A stretch of 64,000 bases of DNA from Salvator merianae (taxonomy: Eukaryota; Chordata; Lepidosauria; Squamata; Teiidae). The notes under the pieces were generated by a model. The model was not told the DNA's origin, made no database searches, and worked only from the letters and a program-made list of their open reading frames with translations. The DNA lies in contig QVOM02000103.1 of assembly GCA_003586115.2 (NCBI GenBank), positions 10,091,289 to 10,155,288 on the forward strand, read 5' to 3'. Below are positions 45,446 to 58,837 of this stretch, one piece after another; position 1 is the stretch's first letter; each line of letters opens with the position of its first letter. A program made the translations under genes and the position numbers.

Positions 45446-48209
45446 TTGGAGTAGCTGTCTTTACCACCTCCCAGGAAGCGGCCCCAGAAGTCTAACAGGT
45501 GGCTGAGAAAACTGGGAGACTCTCATAGAAAATGGCCTACTAGCAGCTGCTGCTCTTCTTTCTCATGGCTGTCACCACCTTGCTTGCGGGCAGCCATTGA
45601 GGAAGTCAGCAGTAGGTCTGACTTGTCGCCACCACCTGGCCAGAGTGGGAGGCAGATCAGCGAGGAGGCCGCAGCACTGAAGGGGAGTAGCATGTCCATG
45701 GAAGCTCTACTCAGTGGTCCTCCTGTTTGTGTAGGGTCCCTCAGCTGATTCCCAACCATGTTGCCAGTGGAAACTGGCTCTTCTCACAGAAAAAATTATC
45801 TCTATGCTCACTTATGGCTTCGGAATTTTTTGCCCCTGCACTATGTTGCCTCCTTACTCATCTTTGCTCTAACCTCAAAACTCCAACGGCTGTTAGTTTT
45901 CCATATAGAAAAGTGTTGCCCGTATCTTTAATTATTTTAATTGCTGCTTTCTGAAATTTTCTAGCTGTGTACCTTCACTCCTTGTGTAATGTAGTTGTTC
46001 TGTTTCTGCGAAACTATTGCCTTCTGCAGTTTGAGTAAAGGGAACTGGAGTGCCGGCAGCTTCCCTAATGCTGGCTGCCAGGAGACAGCAATGACATCTG
46101 CAACACAGTCCTTGCATCAAAGTTGCTGGTGTTGTGCATGAGAAACCACATTCCACTCATGACACATCACAAAAAACACACTATGCAAGACCAAGTTACA
46201 TGAAGGACCTATCTCGGTAGTTTGGATTAGTTGCTCTAAATCGTATGAATTTTCAGTTGCTTTCAGTTAAACTACACATGCCATTTTAAAGCTATTCTCC
46301 CAAGCATGGAAAGATCTTTCTGCTGAGGAGAAGCACGTGCCAGCTGTTATGCAGTGACAGGGAAATGCCAGGCATAAGAAGGAACTGAGTATTATTGCAC
46401 TAAGGTAGGTGAAAGTGTTATAGAATGAACTGGTTTTTAACTGGTTTGGGGGAAATCACTCTACTCCAGTTATTCCTATAGGACTTTAGGCATAAAAGGT
46501 AGATTTCATGAACTGCCAGATGCAGAATGCAACTGGCTGAGGTGGAGTCATGAGGGTAAGGTCAAGAAAGGAGTTCTGCAAGCTGACAGAATACAAATTT
46601 GATCATTTTCATTAAACCACAAAAAGAAACAGCACTTTTGAATAGCAACAACCTTTACAATGGGAAAACCATGAGCTTGGATAGAGCAGCAGCAGCAGCA
46701 AGAGAACGAGAGCTTGTTAAAGCATCAAAATATAGCAGGCAGCATGCAAAAGTATCAAGCTAACAGTACGTGATAATTAGATTTTGCAGCAGAATGCACT
46801 TAATAAAGTTAACTTGTAACAAAGCAGCCAGGGCACTCTAAACTGTGCTGTGGAGACTCTTCCCTTGAACAGCTCCTAGTGGAAGTCTAACAGGGGTTTC
46901 TAAAAGTGATTTGCAGTTTGTTCCATGTCCTTTCCCACATTCTCCCAACTTGACCATATCTGGTTTCTCCCAAAAATAATTTTCTAATTCAGCTTCGGAT
47001 CCTGGTTTGATGTTCCCACCCCATTTCACTACATTCCTCCCAGCTCTAGCTAAAGAACAAAAATAACAAATGAAGGGGACAACCAAAAGGGTTCTCTCCC
47101 TCACAGGGTTTATCTTCTTTAAATTTTCACCAGGCTAGACAGGAAAGGAGTGATTGCAAGGGTTTGAAAGTGAATAATCTGTCCCCTTATGACCAGATTG
47201 CAATACTGGACGAAAGTGGAGCGGTAGCTTATGATCTCAGCAGATGAAGAGTGGTAGAATGGGTAACCTCACAGTATTCTTCAGTAAAGTGATGTTCAGT
47301 AGTAAAAGTGAATTCCAGCATAGTGAGAGGAGGGAACCAAGCACCATCTGAAGAAGTGGGGCTGAACTGGGCTTTTATACCTTTCTGGGGCTATACTGGA
47401 GGACAGAAGAGAGGGATTTTGAGAAGCGGAGGGAGCCAGGTGTCCCTGCTCACTATACTATTCTGCACATCACCCTACAAAGTTGCATATCACCCTAAAG
47501 GGGGGGGGGACATGATCCCAAGCAGGGTCACATATACCTGTTTACTATGAAGCAAGATACTATGCTAATCAAGGTGTCAATAAATCAATCAACTGGTTAA
47601 CTGAGGACAACACACATTGGGCACAAACACAATACGGCTATTGCAATTTGACCCCAGGGAGGTGTGCCAAGCAAGTCTGAGTATTTATATTTGGCAGAGG
47701 TATCCCTGAGTTAATCAAACAGGTATATCAGGTTAGCCAGGCTAACTGATTGCTAGACAAAGGCTTTGATCTAAAGCGAACTCTTATATCACCACATATG
47801 CCCTGAAGTATTTCCTCTGGTTGCAGTTACTGATATTTTTTTTAGCAAACAATCTTTGAAGCAATAGGAAATTTGCCCACATTCAAATTCAAAAAGACAC
47901 TTTTCTACTGTGTGATACAAAATGGCTTCTTATGTCTGGTCCATAGGGTTTTATGGTCTCTGTACCTATACAGCCTTACAAGGTATAGTCTGTGAGATGT
48001 GTGTATGCCGCCCACTATTCACGTCTTTGTGCAACTTCTATGACAAGAAAATCAAGTGCCAGGCAGTGGCAAGAAACCAAATGTCCATCCAAGGAAAGCA
48101 ACCTCTGGGAAGAAAAGAGCACCAAGCAGGGGATATGAATGTCAGGTTGTGGAGAAAATACACTAGACGGGCAAGCAATGTGGTTGCTACCTAGTGGGGG
48201 GGGGGGGTT
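45446..48209. other. Intergenic, no gene recognised
   Basis: About 2.8 kb between CLEC4A and NECAP1. An 88-residue minus frame at 46838-47104 was inspected and not recognised. Confidence 0.45.
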
Positions 48210-48217
48210 CCTTAAAG

Positions 48218-48308
48218 CAGTGGTTCTCAAACTATGGTCTTCCAGATAGTCGTGAAAACTCTCAGTTAGTTCAGGAACATCTGGAAGACCATAGTTTGAA
48301 AAACACTG
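48218..48308. mobile_element. 91-bp hAT MITE, nearly perfect hairpin
   Basis: Left arm CAGTGGTTCTCAAACTATGG and right arm (reversed) CAGTGTTTTTCAAACTATGG. The arms continue TCTTCCAGAT on both sides. Flanks CCTTAAAG (48210-48217) and CCTTAAGA (48309-48316) match at 6 of 8 bases, as a hAT target duplication. The CAGTGGTTCTCAA terminus is typical of hAT elements. Confidence 0.85.
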
Positions 48309-48316
48309 CCTTAAGA

Positions 48317-49181
48317 CACTGAGGCCCCTTCTGCTCCCACCCCACAAACTAGCCATCCTTTTTTCTCTCCTAGTTTTTAAGCAGATAATGATCCATAACT
48401 AAATGTTTATTCATCTTCATAATCCATGACAGCTAGGTTTATGCAGGATTCTGTGGTGAAGGATTGGGTCAATATCTATGTTATCAGCATGAGTCAAATA
48501 ATTCTAAAAGATGTCAGAGGACTTAGAGCATTTCCACACTTACTGGCAATAGCAAGGGGACCACGAGCCTTCCTTCAGTATGCTAGTGTGGTTTAAGAGA
48601 GACCCCCCAACCCCTGCTAGTATGCTCCATATGCTGCTTAAACTGATATACTAGTACACCTATTTACAAAGGTCTACCACAGTGGTAGCACATGGTATAC
48701 TGGACCATGGAATGATGCAGAAGGCACACGCCTCAGATTTACCAGGGGGATCCATTTGGTGGTACACCAAGGTGCCCCCCCGAATGGGTCCCCCAGTGGC
48801 TCAGAGGCCAGGAATTTTCATTCTTGGCCACTGGTGTTTTCAAAGGTTTGCTCCAAAGCTCATGTTACTTTCAGGCCCAGCATGGGGACTGTTCTGGAAC
48901 AGCTGTCCAAATGCAGACAGTCGGGATACAAGAACTGCTCCAGCAGGCGGAGTGCTCCAGCTGATCCAGTCTCACCAAAGCGATCAACTGCAGAAACACC
49001 CTTAAATTGAGTATGTTTTGTCATCAGCATTTCCGTTTAGAAAGACCTTTTTTAAAAAAAGGAATTTTCCTTTAGACCTAATGCCCCACATTTCTGATCT
49101 GTGAGATATTAACTTTAAAAAAGGGAACTTATTATAGTACAAATTTTCACTCCACTTTGTCAAATGTGCAGAGCTATAGTA
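48317..49181. other. Intergenic, no gene recognised
   Basis: May hold a further MITE from 48529 (CATTTCCACACTTACTGGC) to about 49003, but its ends do not match well. Confidence 0.4.
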
Positions 49182-49355
49182 CTGTGCAAAAGTTGTAGGC
49201 AGGTGTGAAAAAAATGCTGCAAAGGAAGAACGCTTTCAAAAATAGAAGTGTTAATAGATTATTTTTATCAAGTAACCAAATGCAAAGTGAATAAACAAAA
49301 GAAATCTAAATCAAATCAATATTTGGTGTGACCACCTTTTGCCTTCAAAATAGCA
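49182..49355 (+). mobile_element. Tc1-like element, left-end fragment
   Basis: Same family as 39707-41262: CTGTGCAAAAGTTGTAGGC, then AAAATGCTGCAAAGGAAGAA and ATTTGGTGTGACCACC up to CCTTCAAAATAGCAT. The rest of the element is missing. Confidence 0.9.
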
Positions 49356-50257
49356 TACTGTACATGTATATCCATGATTGGCTTCAATGACACCCAAAGT
49401 CCTATGAAAATCACTACTTAGAAAAGAGCCTCACTTGGGAGATAACCAGTTGAATGAAACTCTCACGGTTGCTGCTCTGGACTCTTCAAATTTCCCATCT
49501 AAAACAACAGAAGGGAAGGCAAGAGCTTGCCCAAGCAAAAGTCAAAAACGTACCATGCTTCGTCATTGTTACTGCATGAAGTCTCTCATCTTTTGCTCCA
49601 TCTTCGTGACCTGGGAAAGGGTCACCTCTGCAACAGGATCTGGCAATCCCATAGCTGGGACAGGAGGTACTCTTGCCCTTCAAAGCTACAGAACAAAAGT
49701 TCTGCAGCCTTGAAGTTTCTGACCAATGTGATTAATGTTGGACAAAAATTGGCCACAAAAGCCACCTATTTTTTTCCCCAGTGCTTTTATCGCTTCCAGC
49801 ATCACCATCACTCCAGTTTGGGAAGTGCCCTTGGGGCACTCTATCAGGGTTTACCGGCAGGTCACCTTCAAGGGTGTTTTTCCCACCCAAGGTTGACTGA
49901 TGGGCCTGATGAGAGTGGACCTGCTGGGTGTGACAACATCCAGTTGCTGCACCCTAGGAGGCTTTTTCAACTGTCTAGATTCAGCCTTTAGGCCACTCCA
50001 GACCTGAATCAGATTTCCTCTCCCAACACTGAAAACCTTTCTGTTACACCGATGTCAAATCATGTAGCTTGGGAGAATCTCTCACAACAATTTTGGAATT
50101 GGAGGGAGAAGAAAATTCCACCATCTTCACCATCCACTGACAGCAATAAAATCAGCCAACTGTCATATTGTCAGTGTCCCTGCAACGTTGGTGAAGTTGC
50201 TCCAAGTCTCAAAAATGGGACTTAAAAAGAAGTACTTAAGAATCACTGTTTAGCCAA
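49356..50257. other. Intergenic, no gene recognised
   Basis: Overlapping frames of up to 154 residues (49527-49991) have no recognised motif. Confidence 0.45.
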
Positions 50258-51432
50258 GGATTTAATCAGTTTACAGGCCGTCTTCAGTTCCCACTGGCTT
50301 GACATGATCTTGCCGTTCCATAGTTTTTCTGGACTAAATTGGCGAAATCCGGACTACTTTGTATTTGGATTTAATGAGCTCTCAAGCTGTTCCAGATCGC
50401 TAGCCCGCTTTACTTTGTGATGTGAGAACGGGGAAGGAGACTATTTGGGAGGGACTGTACTTTTTAGGGGGCGTGCAGAGGGAGGGCTTCCAATTTCGTG
50501 TCGTCCACTGACAGACTTTGTGGGCGGGCAGGAAGCGCAGTAGTTTCTTCTGCCTCCATTATTCCCCATTCCATCGCTGCCAAGAGAAAAGAAAAACATC
50601 CTCCTTTTTCCTTCACTAAGCTGTGGTCCTTTCTCTTTCTTTATGCCTCATTCGACACTGCCAGGAAGAAATTAAAGGCTTCCTCCACTTCCGTCTGCTG
50701 ATTAAACCAAAAAAGAAACTGCGCCTGTTTGGGGTTGCAGTCCTCTTGCCCCAACAAAGAACTCACTCAAGATCAGTTTTGCTGTTGGCAGCACACAGTG
50801 GGGACAGATGCTGCTGCAGATGTCTCCGGGGGAGATGAGGCAGAGTCCATTTGCTGGCCATGAACTGCACTAACACAATAATAGAGCCCCCCCCCCACGT
50901 TCCCTCCCCACGTTTCCCCTTCTTCACAGACCTCTCCCTGTTTTTGCGCTACTTCTAAACTGAACAATTGTGCAAAAGTGCACTTGCAAGGGAGCAGAAA
51001 TTGCCATCTGCCCTTTAAAAAGCTTAATTGTGCAGTACATGTGGTATTAAAGTTCTGCTTGTGTAGAAAGAGGCTGTAGGGGGGAGAAGGAGCAAATGGC
51101 GAATGACTAGTAACGCTGCCAAGTGTATCCATGTTCTGAGGCAGCAGCAGGGACATATGGAGAGCGGAGCTTGACGTGCCTGCTCCTGTGACGTCAAGAT
51201 TTGAATATTGGGACTGCAGCCAATCACTGACTGCACAGGGAGGGGAATTTGACGAGGGGTGGAGGCTGAAAAGGTACTGTTTCTCCGTGCCAAGCACGGG
51301 AAACATCAGTGTGAGAATGAGCGAGTACGAATCGAGTCCACGTTAAAATGTAACTGTGGGAACGATCAGAAGACGAATTCAGTCCTTGTATTCTTCCGAT
51401 ACGGATTAAATTTACAATGTCGGACCGTGGCC
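50258..51432 (-). mobile_element. Family A DNA transposon, copy 3
   Basis: Minus-orientation copy. The left terminus of the element is at 51432 (reversed: GGCCACGGTCCGACATTGTA). Its right terminus is truncated after GTAAACTGATTAAATCC at 50258, losing about 18 bases of the inverted repeat. It retains the CRE-like/CCAAT block (51180-51240) and an AATTGTGCAAAAGTGCAC block where copy 1 has the palindrome. Frames of up to 177 residues on the minus strand run through promoter-like sequence, not protein-coding sequence. Confidence 0.85.
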
Positions 51433-54400
51433 CTAGTGTGCAGTTTTTGACCAGTCTGCATAGAAGTCTGATTTATCCGGGCTCTTTTTATTGTCTAGAA
51501 ATGGCCTCAGTGTCAAGAAAAAAGCCAAACTCAGCACCTGCATTGACATCAAGGTACTGTAGCATTCTCAAAGGGACATAACAGCAATTAAGCTACTATT
51601 AACCTAGCTATTGTTAACTTCCAGTAAGGCTGATACTGAATACCTCTCTACTGTCTTAAAATCCATTAGTACCCTAGTGCTGGTTTTTTGGCAGGTGAAA
51701 AATTGAATGATATGCTTTTTTAGACAGCATTACAGATTTAAATCAATAAAGAAACATTTCAGCTTCCTTGAAATACTCTGCCTTTGGCAGATTTTTAGGG
51801 CCCCAGGTGCAGGAAAAATAAAATGTCTTCAGAATCTTTAGAACTTGTTCCTTATCCCAATTATATCCCAATAATATGCCAATATTATTTATGTCCACTC
51901 CACTCAATCCCTTGAGACCTACTTTGCAGAACAGGAGCAGAGCTACCAATCTCTAAGACAAAAATTAACAAGTGGGAAGGGTTGCACTGGGTCTTGTGAA
52001 AATAGTAGTGACATCTGAACACAGAAAGGCACTTTGTAGCTGTATTAGCAAGTGCATTGCTCTGTTTGTCTTCAGTGCACAGGAATTTATCTGACCCTGT
52101 AGGCAACTGCAAAACAAATCATTTGCAGTTCTTGGAAATAATCATGGGGAAGCAAAGGCCAGAATACCTGTTCCATATGAATTTATTTGAATACTTTCTT
52201 TGAACATTTTTTTTCAGAAAAAAACAACGTGAACTCCCTTGGGGGAGTGGAGCCTCTGCTTCTTGCTCAGCTCAGTCCTACTTATACAACTGAAAACCAG
52301 GAGCAAAGCCAAATCAGCAATTCCAGAATTTTAGCTTGCTAGATGGTTTGAACAGTGAATTTCCTTGCTCTTTCCATGTCGGCTAAAACACTGCAGGAGG
52401 GATGCAGTCTTCAGTTTGAGAGGCAAGAGGTTAGGCCAGATTAACCACAGAAGCAAACTAGGCAATTACCCAGAACATCAAGCTTTTGTGGGTTTCAATA
52501 TAGGTGGTAGTGATCTCCCATGACACAAATTTCTAATATTGAGGATTAGTAAAAAAATATGCATCACAGAACAAAAGGTTTAAAAGCGAAAGTAAAACAA
52601 CATAGAATCCTTCTAACAGAAGGAGTTTAGTCAAAGGACTGCCTGCCTGGATGAGATTTAGAAGGTCTGTGAATTCCCAAACGTTGTTTTCTGAACCCTT
52701 CTTGGGCCTGGTGCCAAGGGTGGGGGGAAGATGGCAATCCCTTTATTGGCCAAGTCTGATTTTGGCACCTACACTTTGGGTGGGCAGAGCTGTGGATTGC
52801 TACATTCTGCAGTCACGTCTTTTTGAATATGTGCTTCAGGTAACAGAAAGAGTAGGTTGACCTATCCTAGTTCAAAATTATTTGAACTAATTCCTACAGT
52901 TTTCTTTCTAGAAAATAAGAGTATGGCACCAGATGGCACCACAACAATTCAAAATTATTACTAAAATAACATATATCAAAAGACAAATTTGTCAGAGGAT
53001 TGAAAAAGATATTATTTAACTCACTCTTTTACAACTGCATTCATTAGATAGAACCATAACACACCGGAACCACAAGACCACTGCCATGAGTATTGTAGGC
53101 AGGGTGGTTCAGCAACCATTTTGTGCCCTTTTTCTTTTTTACCTTCTGGTATTTTCCTGACAAATTTAAATCCTCAAAGGTTGAGGTTATCTGTAAAAAT
53201 ATCTGGGTTCATATGAACCTACCAAGCACAGATGGACCAAAAACTCTAGCTGTGCTCAATTTTGAGCAATGATATTGTTTGAATGGATTTTCATTTTCTG
53301 ATTACATGTGAAATACAAACAAGAATGTTTTGGTATGTCACAGATGAGTAAATAATACAATGCCTGCATACATAATACAAACAATGTACCTATTCAGCTG
53401 CATCACTTTGATACTACCCATAAATGCAACAATTCTTTTCCATGGAATATTCATTCTATTAAAGATATTGTTCCTTGTTTTTCCTGGCAAAAAGAAAGGG
53501 CAAGGTGTCAGAGCAAGTTTTCTCAAAGGAAGCCCACAGTCCCATAATTCACTCCCCTGGAGTGGCATCAATCCCACCTCTGCCAACCAATGTACAGGGT
53601 AACACTGAACTCAGACGGCCATTCTTCTACAAGTATATATTCAAGGTTGCACTGTAGGTTTGTTCTGAGGTCAACATTAAGTGCTGTCCTTGATCTGCAC
53701 CAGTGAGGTGGTGGCATGATTTATGACAAAGCATGTACTTAGCTTGCCCTAAAAAAAAAAAATCTACATAATCAGACACAAAGTAAGTAGCCGGATTAAG
53801 AGCTACAAGAAAATTGGTGTCAAAAGTCTTCCATCAATGAGTTGGAGTGCTGATCTTTTGAGACACTGCATATCTGCTCATATCTTGCCTCAGTCCTATT
53901 TAGCTGTATGCACTTTTTGCCTCTGAACCTAGTGTCATCACTTACTGCTTCTTTCAGTTTATCTTTGTAAGAACTATTGAGTGTAATTTCCAGACTTCAT
54001 TCTACCTTCTGAGCACTCAAGAAATGTTTGAATGGTCAACACATGATAGCCAAAGGTGCCTGCTGCCCACCACATATTTTTAACCACTATAGCCCAAAGC
54101 ACCTAGATGACATGGGATTAGAGAAGGATGATTCTGTTATTGCTAAATTTTAACTTCTGTCAGCTAGCTATTTGCCATGTTAGATTGGATCAGCTGGAAC
54201 TGTAGTTTAACAATATCAGAAGGGCTATCTGATACAGTCTCTGTCTTAGAAAGATTCTTGGACCACAGGGGGGCAGCATACTGCTTTAGTGTGTGATATG
54301 GAGACACCAGAAGGTTTGTACCTGGAAATTAAGGCTGATTTAGCATCCCTTCATTTAAAACACACAGACAGTATCCATGATACTTTTTTTTTTCAATTTT

Positions 54401-56458
54401 AACCTTGATTTTAATCACTAATATGGAACCAGTACATCTTATGCCTTATATACATATAGATGAAATTTTACTCCTGTTTTTGCCAATACATAATATATTA
54501 TCTTGATCATACTAGCAAAAACAAAACAAAAATAGGAGAGGCTCCTCATTTGTCTCTTCAGGATATTATCAAATTCCTTCAGGTCTAGACACTGTTATTG
54601 AAATGACAGGACCTGCTACTGATATGGCATTTCCAAGTCTGAATCTAGAATTTTTGACTTGGCTCATGGCAGCACAAGATAATGAATTGAACAGTGGATG
54701 CAAAATAACTTACAACCTGAAAAGAAACTTATAAACAGTAGCAAGATTGAAAAGATACATCTAGATAGAGAAGCAGACAAGCATGAAGGAGAGGTCATAT
54801 CACGTGGATATTCAAATCATGTGCAGATGTAGAAAGCAGATCCTAAACTCCATTTTCAGGCAGATCCAGAGATCAGACACATACACAGGAAAAAATGCCT
54901 TAGAAGACTTTCACTCCCTATTACTAATGAACCAGGCTTCTTCCTGCTATTCTGGCAAGAACTAATCTGCAGAAAGGAAGACGAGATAACTAAGACATGA
55001 CCAAAGCTTATTCAGATATGCCTACACCCATCTAGAAGCACAGAACTACAAGTCAAAGAGGAGACCAATTTTGTGTATATATGCAAGCCTTTGGCTGATA
55101 TTACAGGATAATGATTACTGCTTATTGATATCACAAGAAAAGATCACTGTGAAACTCACAGTATTAATGTTCAATAAAAAGTGGATCTTCCTGCCAGAGG
55201 GTTAAAAAAAAAAAGCAAGTCCTTTTTCAGTCACTTACAGCCTACAAGGTGCAAGAAAGGAGCACAAAGACAAACCTACCTAAACACCTGAACAGCTGGT
55301 GAAAAGGACTCAAAAATCTCAGAATAAAGCTAGGAAGACACTTTGGCAAAAACCAATTTCATGATTAGGGATAAACATCAGGGCATAACAAGATAAATCA
55401 CACTGGTCCCCAAGTGTACAAATACTGAAATTCCCTCCAGGAAAGCAGCCTGACAGAGCTCTTTTGCTTTGCTCAGGTGACAGCAGTCTTCCAGTGCAAT
55501 CAGCTATCAGTTAAGTATTTGTACTTTTTTCCATTTAGTTAACACAGGCCAAGTGCGCAAGTTACTTGTAACTATAGAAAGATATCAGCAGTAAACTGCC
55601 TGGTCTAGGTAAAAGATTTCTGGAGAGGGAAAAACAGGACAGGTGCTATTGCAGCTGCTAAGTAACATACAGATGGCCTTGTTAATTCTGTTTTTATACA
55701 CTTCCTGTTTTAAAAAATCTCTGAACCATCTTTAATGCAAGGAGGGCTATTTGTAGATGCTTATTTTGGAAAAGAAACCTAAAAACCAAAGGGGATCCAA
55801 ATCTAAATGCAATGTTGATATAGATCTATACACAGAAATCTATTTTAACATCCCAACTATACATTTGAAGGAACAAACATTTGAGACAGGACTGATTAAT
55901 TCTACCATAAGATTACTGTCACAAAGCAATTTGTCCCAGGATGCTATTTAAGGAATGGCTTTTGTCTTCCTTCTCAGCTGTCATGTGGTGTTTACACTAT
56001 TAAGGTGTATTATACTCTATAGGTTGCTAGCCATCTTGCCCCTGGCTACAGTTATTACTGCTGTGGGAGGCCAAGAGAAGAGAAAGAAACCTAAGCCTTG
56101 TCCAAACCCCCCAAGTAAAAGCAAAGTGTGTTCAGTCTTGTCTCATCCAACACAGCATCAGCTTCACTTTTCTTTGCAGTGGATACATTTATAGAAGGCC
56201 GTCCCAGCCCCCTCTCTCTCTTCTAAAGTTGCCATATAGCACGAGGTTAAACCATTTTCCCATAGTTTTTGCAGTTCTGTTTCATGAATGAAAAATGATG
56301 TGTCATTGCAAATGAAAACATGAACAAAAACAAGAGGATTGCCTAGAAAATAATGGTCTGTCTGAAGAGCCAAGGGTATCAGCTCACTCCCATCCCATTT
56401 GAGTATGCTTGAGCATCAGGCTGTTGGTCCACAGCTGCTTCAACCAATTTGAATTCCT
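51433..56458. other. Intergenic sequence and probable NECAP1 3' UTR at its right end
   Basis: About 5 kb with few recognisable repeats. The part next to 56458 is expected to be NECAP1 3' UTR; an ATTAAA (minus) at 55731-55736 and an AATAAA at 52742-52747 are candidate poly-A signals, with no way to choose by sequence alone. Confidence 0.45.
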
Positions 56459-56507
56459 TCAGAACTGGACCCAGTTTGGTGGCTGAGGAGATTGGCTGGG
56501 AACTGTG
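56459..56507 (-). CDS. NECAP1: NECAP1 final coding exon
   Basis: 49 coding bases after the acceptor TGACTTTTCTTTTCCAG. Encodes TVPSQSPQPPNWVQF and TGA. The conserved WVQF end is the AP-2 alpha-appendage type motif of NECAPs. Confidence 0.95.
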
Positions 56508-57263
56508 CTGGAAAAGAAAAGTCAGAGAACAGTGTTAAAAGGAAAAAAAAAAACCCTGCATTCTAGTGTCTCAGAGCCAACCTTTCCTCACTTCTGTCAA
56601 TAATGTCAAGCTGAAATGCCATGAAATCCCTGAATGTTAGGCAAAAGCAGGAGTAGAAAACAAGGCCTTTAGCCTTCAGTGATGATGGAAACAGTCTGTC
56701 CGAAGAACTATGTCTGCATTCCTGACTCTTGGCTGTTAACAAGACATCAAAAACTCATATATTTATATTGAATGGCAAAGAGTTTCTTAATTAATTGTTT
56801 TGATACTCCAAATTAAGACATGGCACAGCCGTTTGCTTACTTATCTTGGTGTCCATGAGATACAATTATCAGAAATGTTAATAACTCATCCAAATAAAAT
56901 TACTACATTAAAAATATTTCTTAGTTACATATCCCTGGCCCTTTAACACAAAGTTTCTGGCTTCTAAACTCTAAACAAAAGGGTTTAAAATTTTATACTA
57001 AAATGTAACATTTTTAAAACAGGTAGACTTCACTTGCTAGTCTAGCCCCATAAGGATAGAAGCATCTCACCCTAGCCTTATAACCCATCCTTGGAATTTA
57101 TACCTTGTACAACAACCCTGTGCTATTGAGTTTCCCTTTCCTTTCCACAAATGCTACCTGGATGCAGTGTTGAAATCTCCCCAAAGATCTGTGGTAGCTG
57201 AAACCACAGCAGGTGCGGACACTTTTGAAACAGGAGGTGTTAAGTCAAAGTCTAACAGGATAT
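56459..57263 (-). CDS. NECAP1: NECAP1, last two coding exons (gene continues beyond the right edge)
   Basis: Exons 57263-57158 and 56507-56459 join in phase 2 to give about 50 C-terminal residues: ILLDFDLTPP, VSATTDLWGDFNTAS, PSQSPQPPNWVQF and stop. These correspond to the human C-terminus, with its DLWGDF motif and terminal NWVQF. NECAP1 is a clathrin-coat accessory protein; the C-terminal peptide binds the AP-2 alpha ear, and an upstream PH-like fold binds other partners. The upstream exons, encoding that fold and a proline-rich linker, were not found between 57264 and 64000, so the preceding intron is longer than 6.7 kb and contains Bov-B and L1 sequence. Same orientation as CLEC4A, about 17 kb upstream of it. 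Boundaries are canonical and there is no sign of a processed copy. Confidence 0.95.
57158..57263 (-). CDS. NECAP1: NECAP1 penultimate exon
   Basis: 106 bases with acceptor TCTCACTACAG and donor CCAG/GTAGCA. It starts with two bases of a split Asp codon, as in the human gene (GAT of DILLD), and ends with AG of a Ser codon. It contains the DLWGDF motif. Confidence 0.95.
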
Positions 57264-58837
57264 CTGTAGTGAGAGAGAGCGAGACAAAAGTGTATTACAT
57301 TTCTAGAATAGGACACTTGCTCAGCAAAGTCATGCCTGTTTAGCTTCAGCAGCAAAGCAACAGGCTCTCTGCAGCATTCTTCGGTTGAGCAGCTAGCTGG
57401 AGACAATTAAAACATCAGGCTGAGAAGTAAGAAGTGAGAGTTCCAGTGTCTGCAACTTTTTCAAGGCAAGAGAATCTTTTTACCAGTCAAGAGATATTTT
57501 CTTGTAGTCTAGGCACCAAACCCACACTGCCATATGCCTCATGAGCCATTTTATGGCACGTCTTGATCCTAGTATCCTACACCCCCTCTGCTCTTTACTC
57601 ATCTGTCTTATGCAAGCAACCCACCATCTGACCTGATTGTTCTGTACTTGTGATACGCAACGGGAGCTGGCATAAGAAAGTATTTACTGTCTTCTTGCCC
57701 TTTTTCCATCTCTATTAAATCCTATCCATTTGTATTAGTGTTTTTCTATAATAATATCAATTGAGGAATTTAAGGCATGTGAGTGTGTTTCCCTAATATA
57801 ACTATCTGCTAGCCAATCAAACTGACGTTAAAATGGGGAGGACAGATTGCTGGGTTTGCTAGCCAAATTCACCATCCACTGGCCACACTGATGCAGGGAA
57901 TCAAAGGATCCAGGCAAAGAAAGGGGAAGCCAACTGATTGCTTCAGTAAACAACAATGATGATGAAGCGATTTCCTGGCCAGGCAGGGCAGGGTTCTGAT
58001 GGGTATAATTGGACCACCAATGGCAAAAATTCCATCTGCCCACCTCAATATAATTCTTTGACCTAGCATGCTTTTATGTTCCTTACTAGCTCCAAATTTT
58101 CAATTTATGGTTAACAGAACTAACCCCTGGCCAACTCAAGACTTATCATTCTGACCTATAGTAACACACTGTAATGCACACCATTGCTGTCTAATCTTCC
58201 CTAAAAAAGACCTGCAAAGTGGCCTGCTTCTGTGTTAATGGTCCATGAAAACAGAAGCCCTTCTTCTCTTCTTTTTTGCCATCAATCATTACATAGCTGC
58301 ATAACCAGAAACAGTCATGGGACAATCACTGCTCACATAATTTGCCACCACCTCTGAAATTTATTCCGCTAGCTTACTCAACATTTAGAAACAATTCCTC
58401 TGTACATAGGATCATTTTCTCACTTTAGGTTTCTTTCTTCTAGAAAGCTTTATCCTTGCTTGTAAGTGAAAGTCTGTGGTAAGCATGAACACATTCTTCC
58501 TTCCTAGTTCTGTTTGCGTGACAAAAGTGCAGCCTGGGGATAGACACATGCTCTCCTTCCCAGTTGAATTTGTTCTGGACTTAATTTAGCCAGCACAGCA
58601 ATTGTGAAACCAAGTCCAGGGTTCCAAGTCCTGCACAGTTTTGGAGACTGCCAACAGAGATGTCAAACATACCTAAAGTCAGAGACGTTCCCATAAGACA
58701 CCATTTAGCAGTATCCGCTGTGCAGGCTGCTTTTTTCTCCTTTTCTTAATGGCCTAATTATGTGCGTTACATTGGTACTAAGAGTAACATAATTTGTGCA
58801 TATCTATTATAACAGAGTAAGCATGTTACTGGCTTAC
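57264..58837. other. NECAP1 intron, nothing recognised
   Basis: Two overlapping minus frames (57828-58069) carry no domain. No proline-rich NECAP1 exon was found. Confidence 0.45.

Noticed and set aside
46838..47104. 88-residue minus frame with a hydrophobic stretch near its start
   Set aside because: Examined as a possible secreted or membrane exon, but it has no donor in a useful place and no recognisable family.
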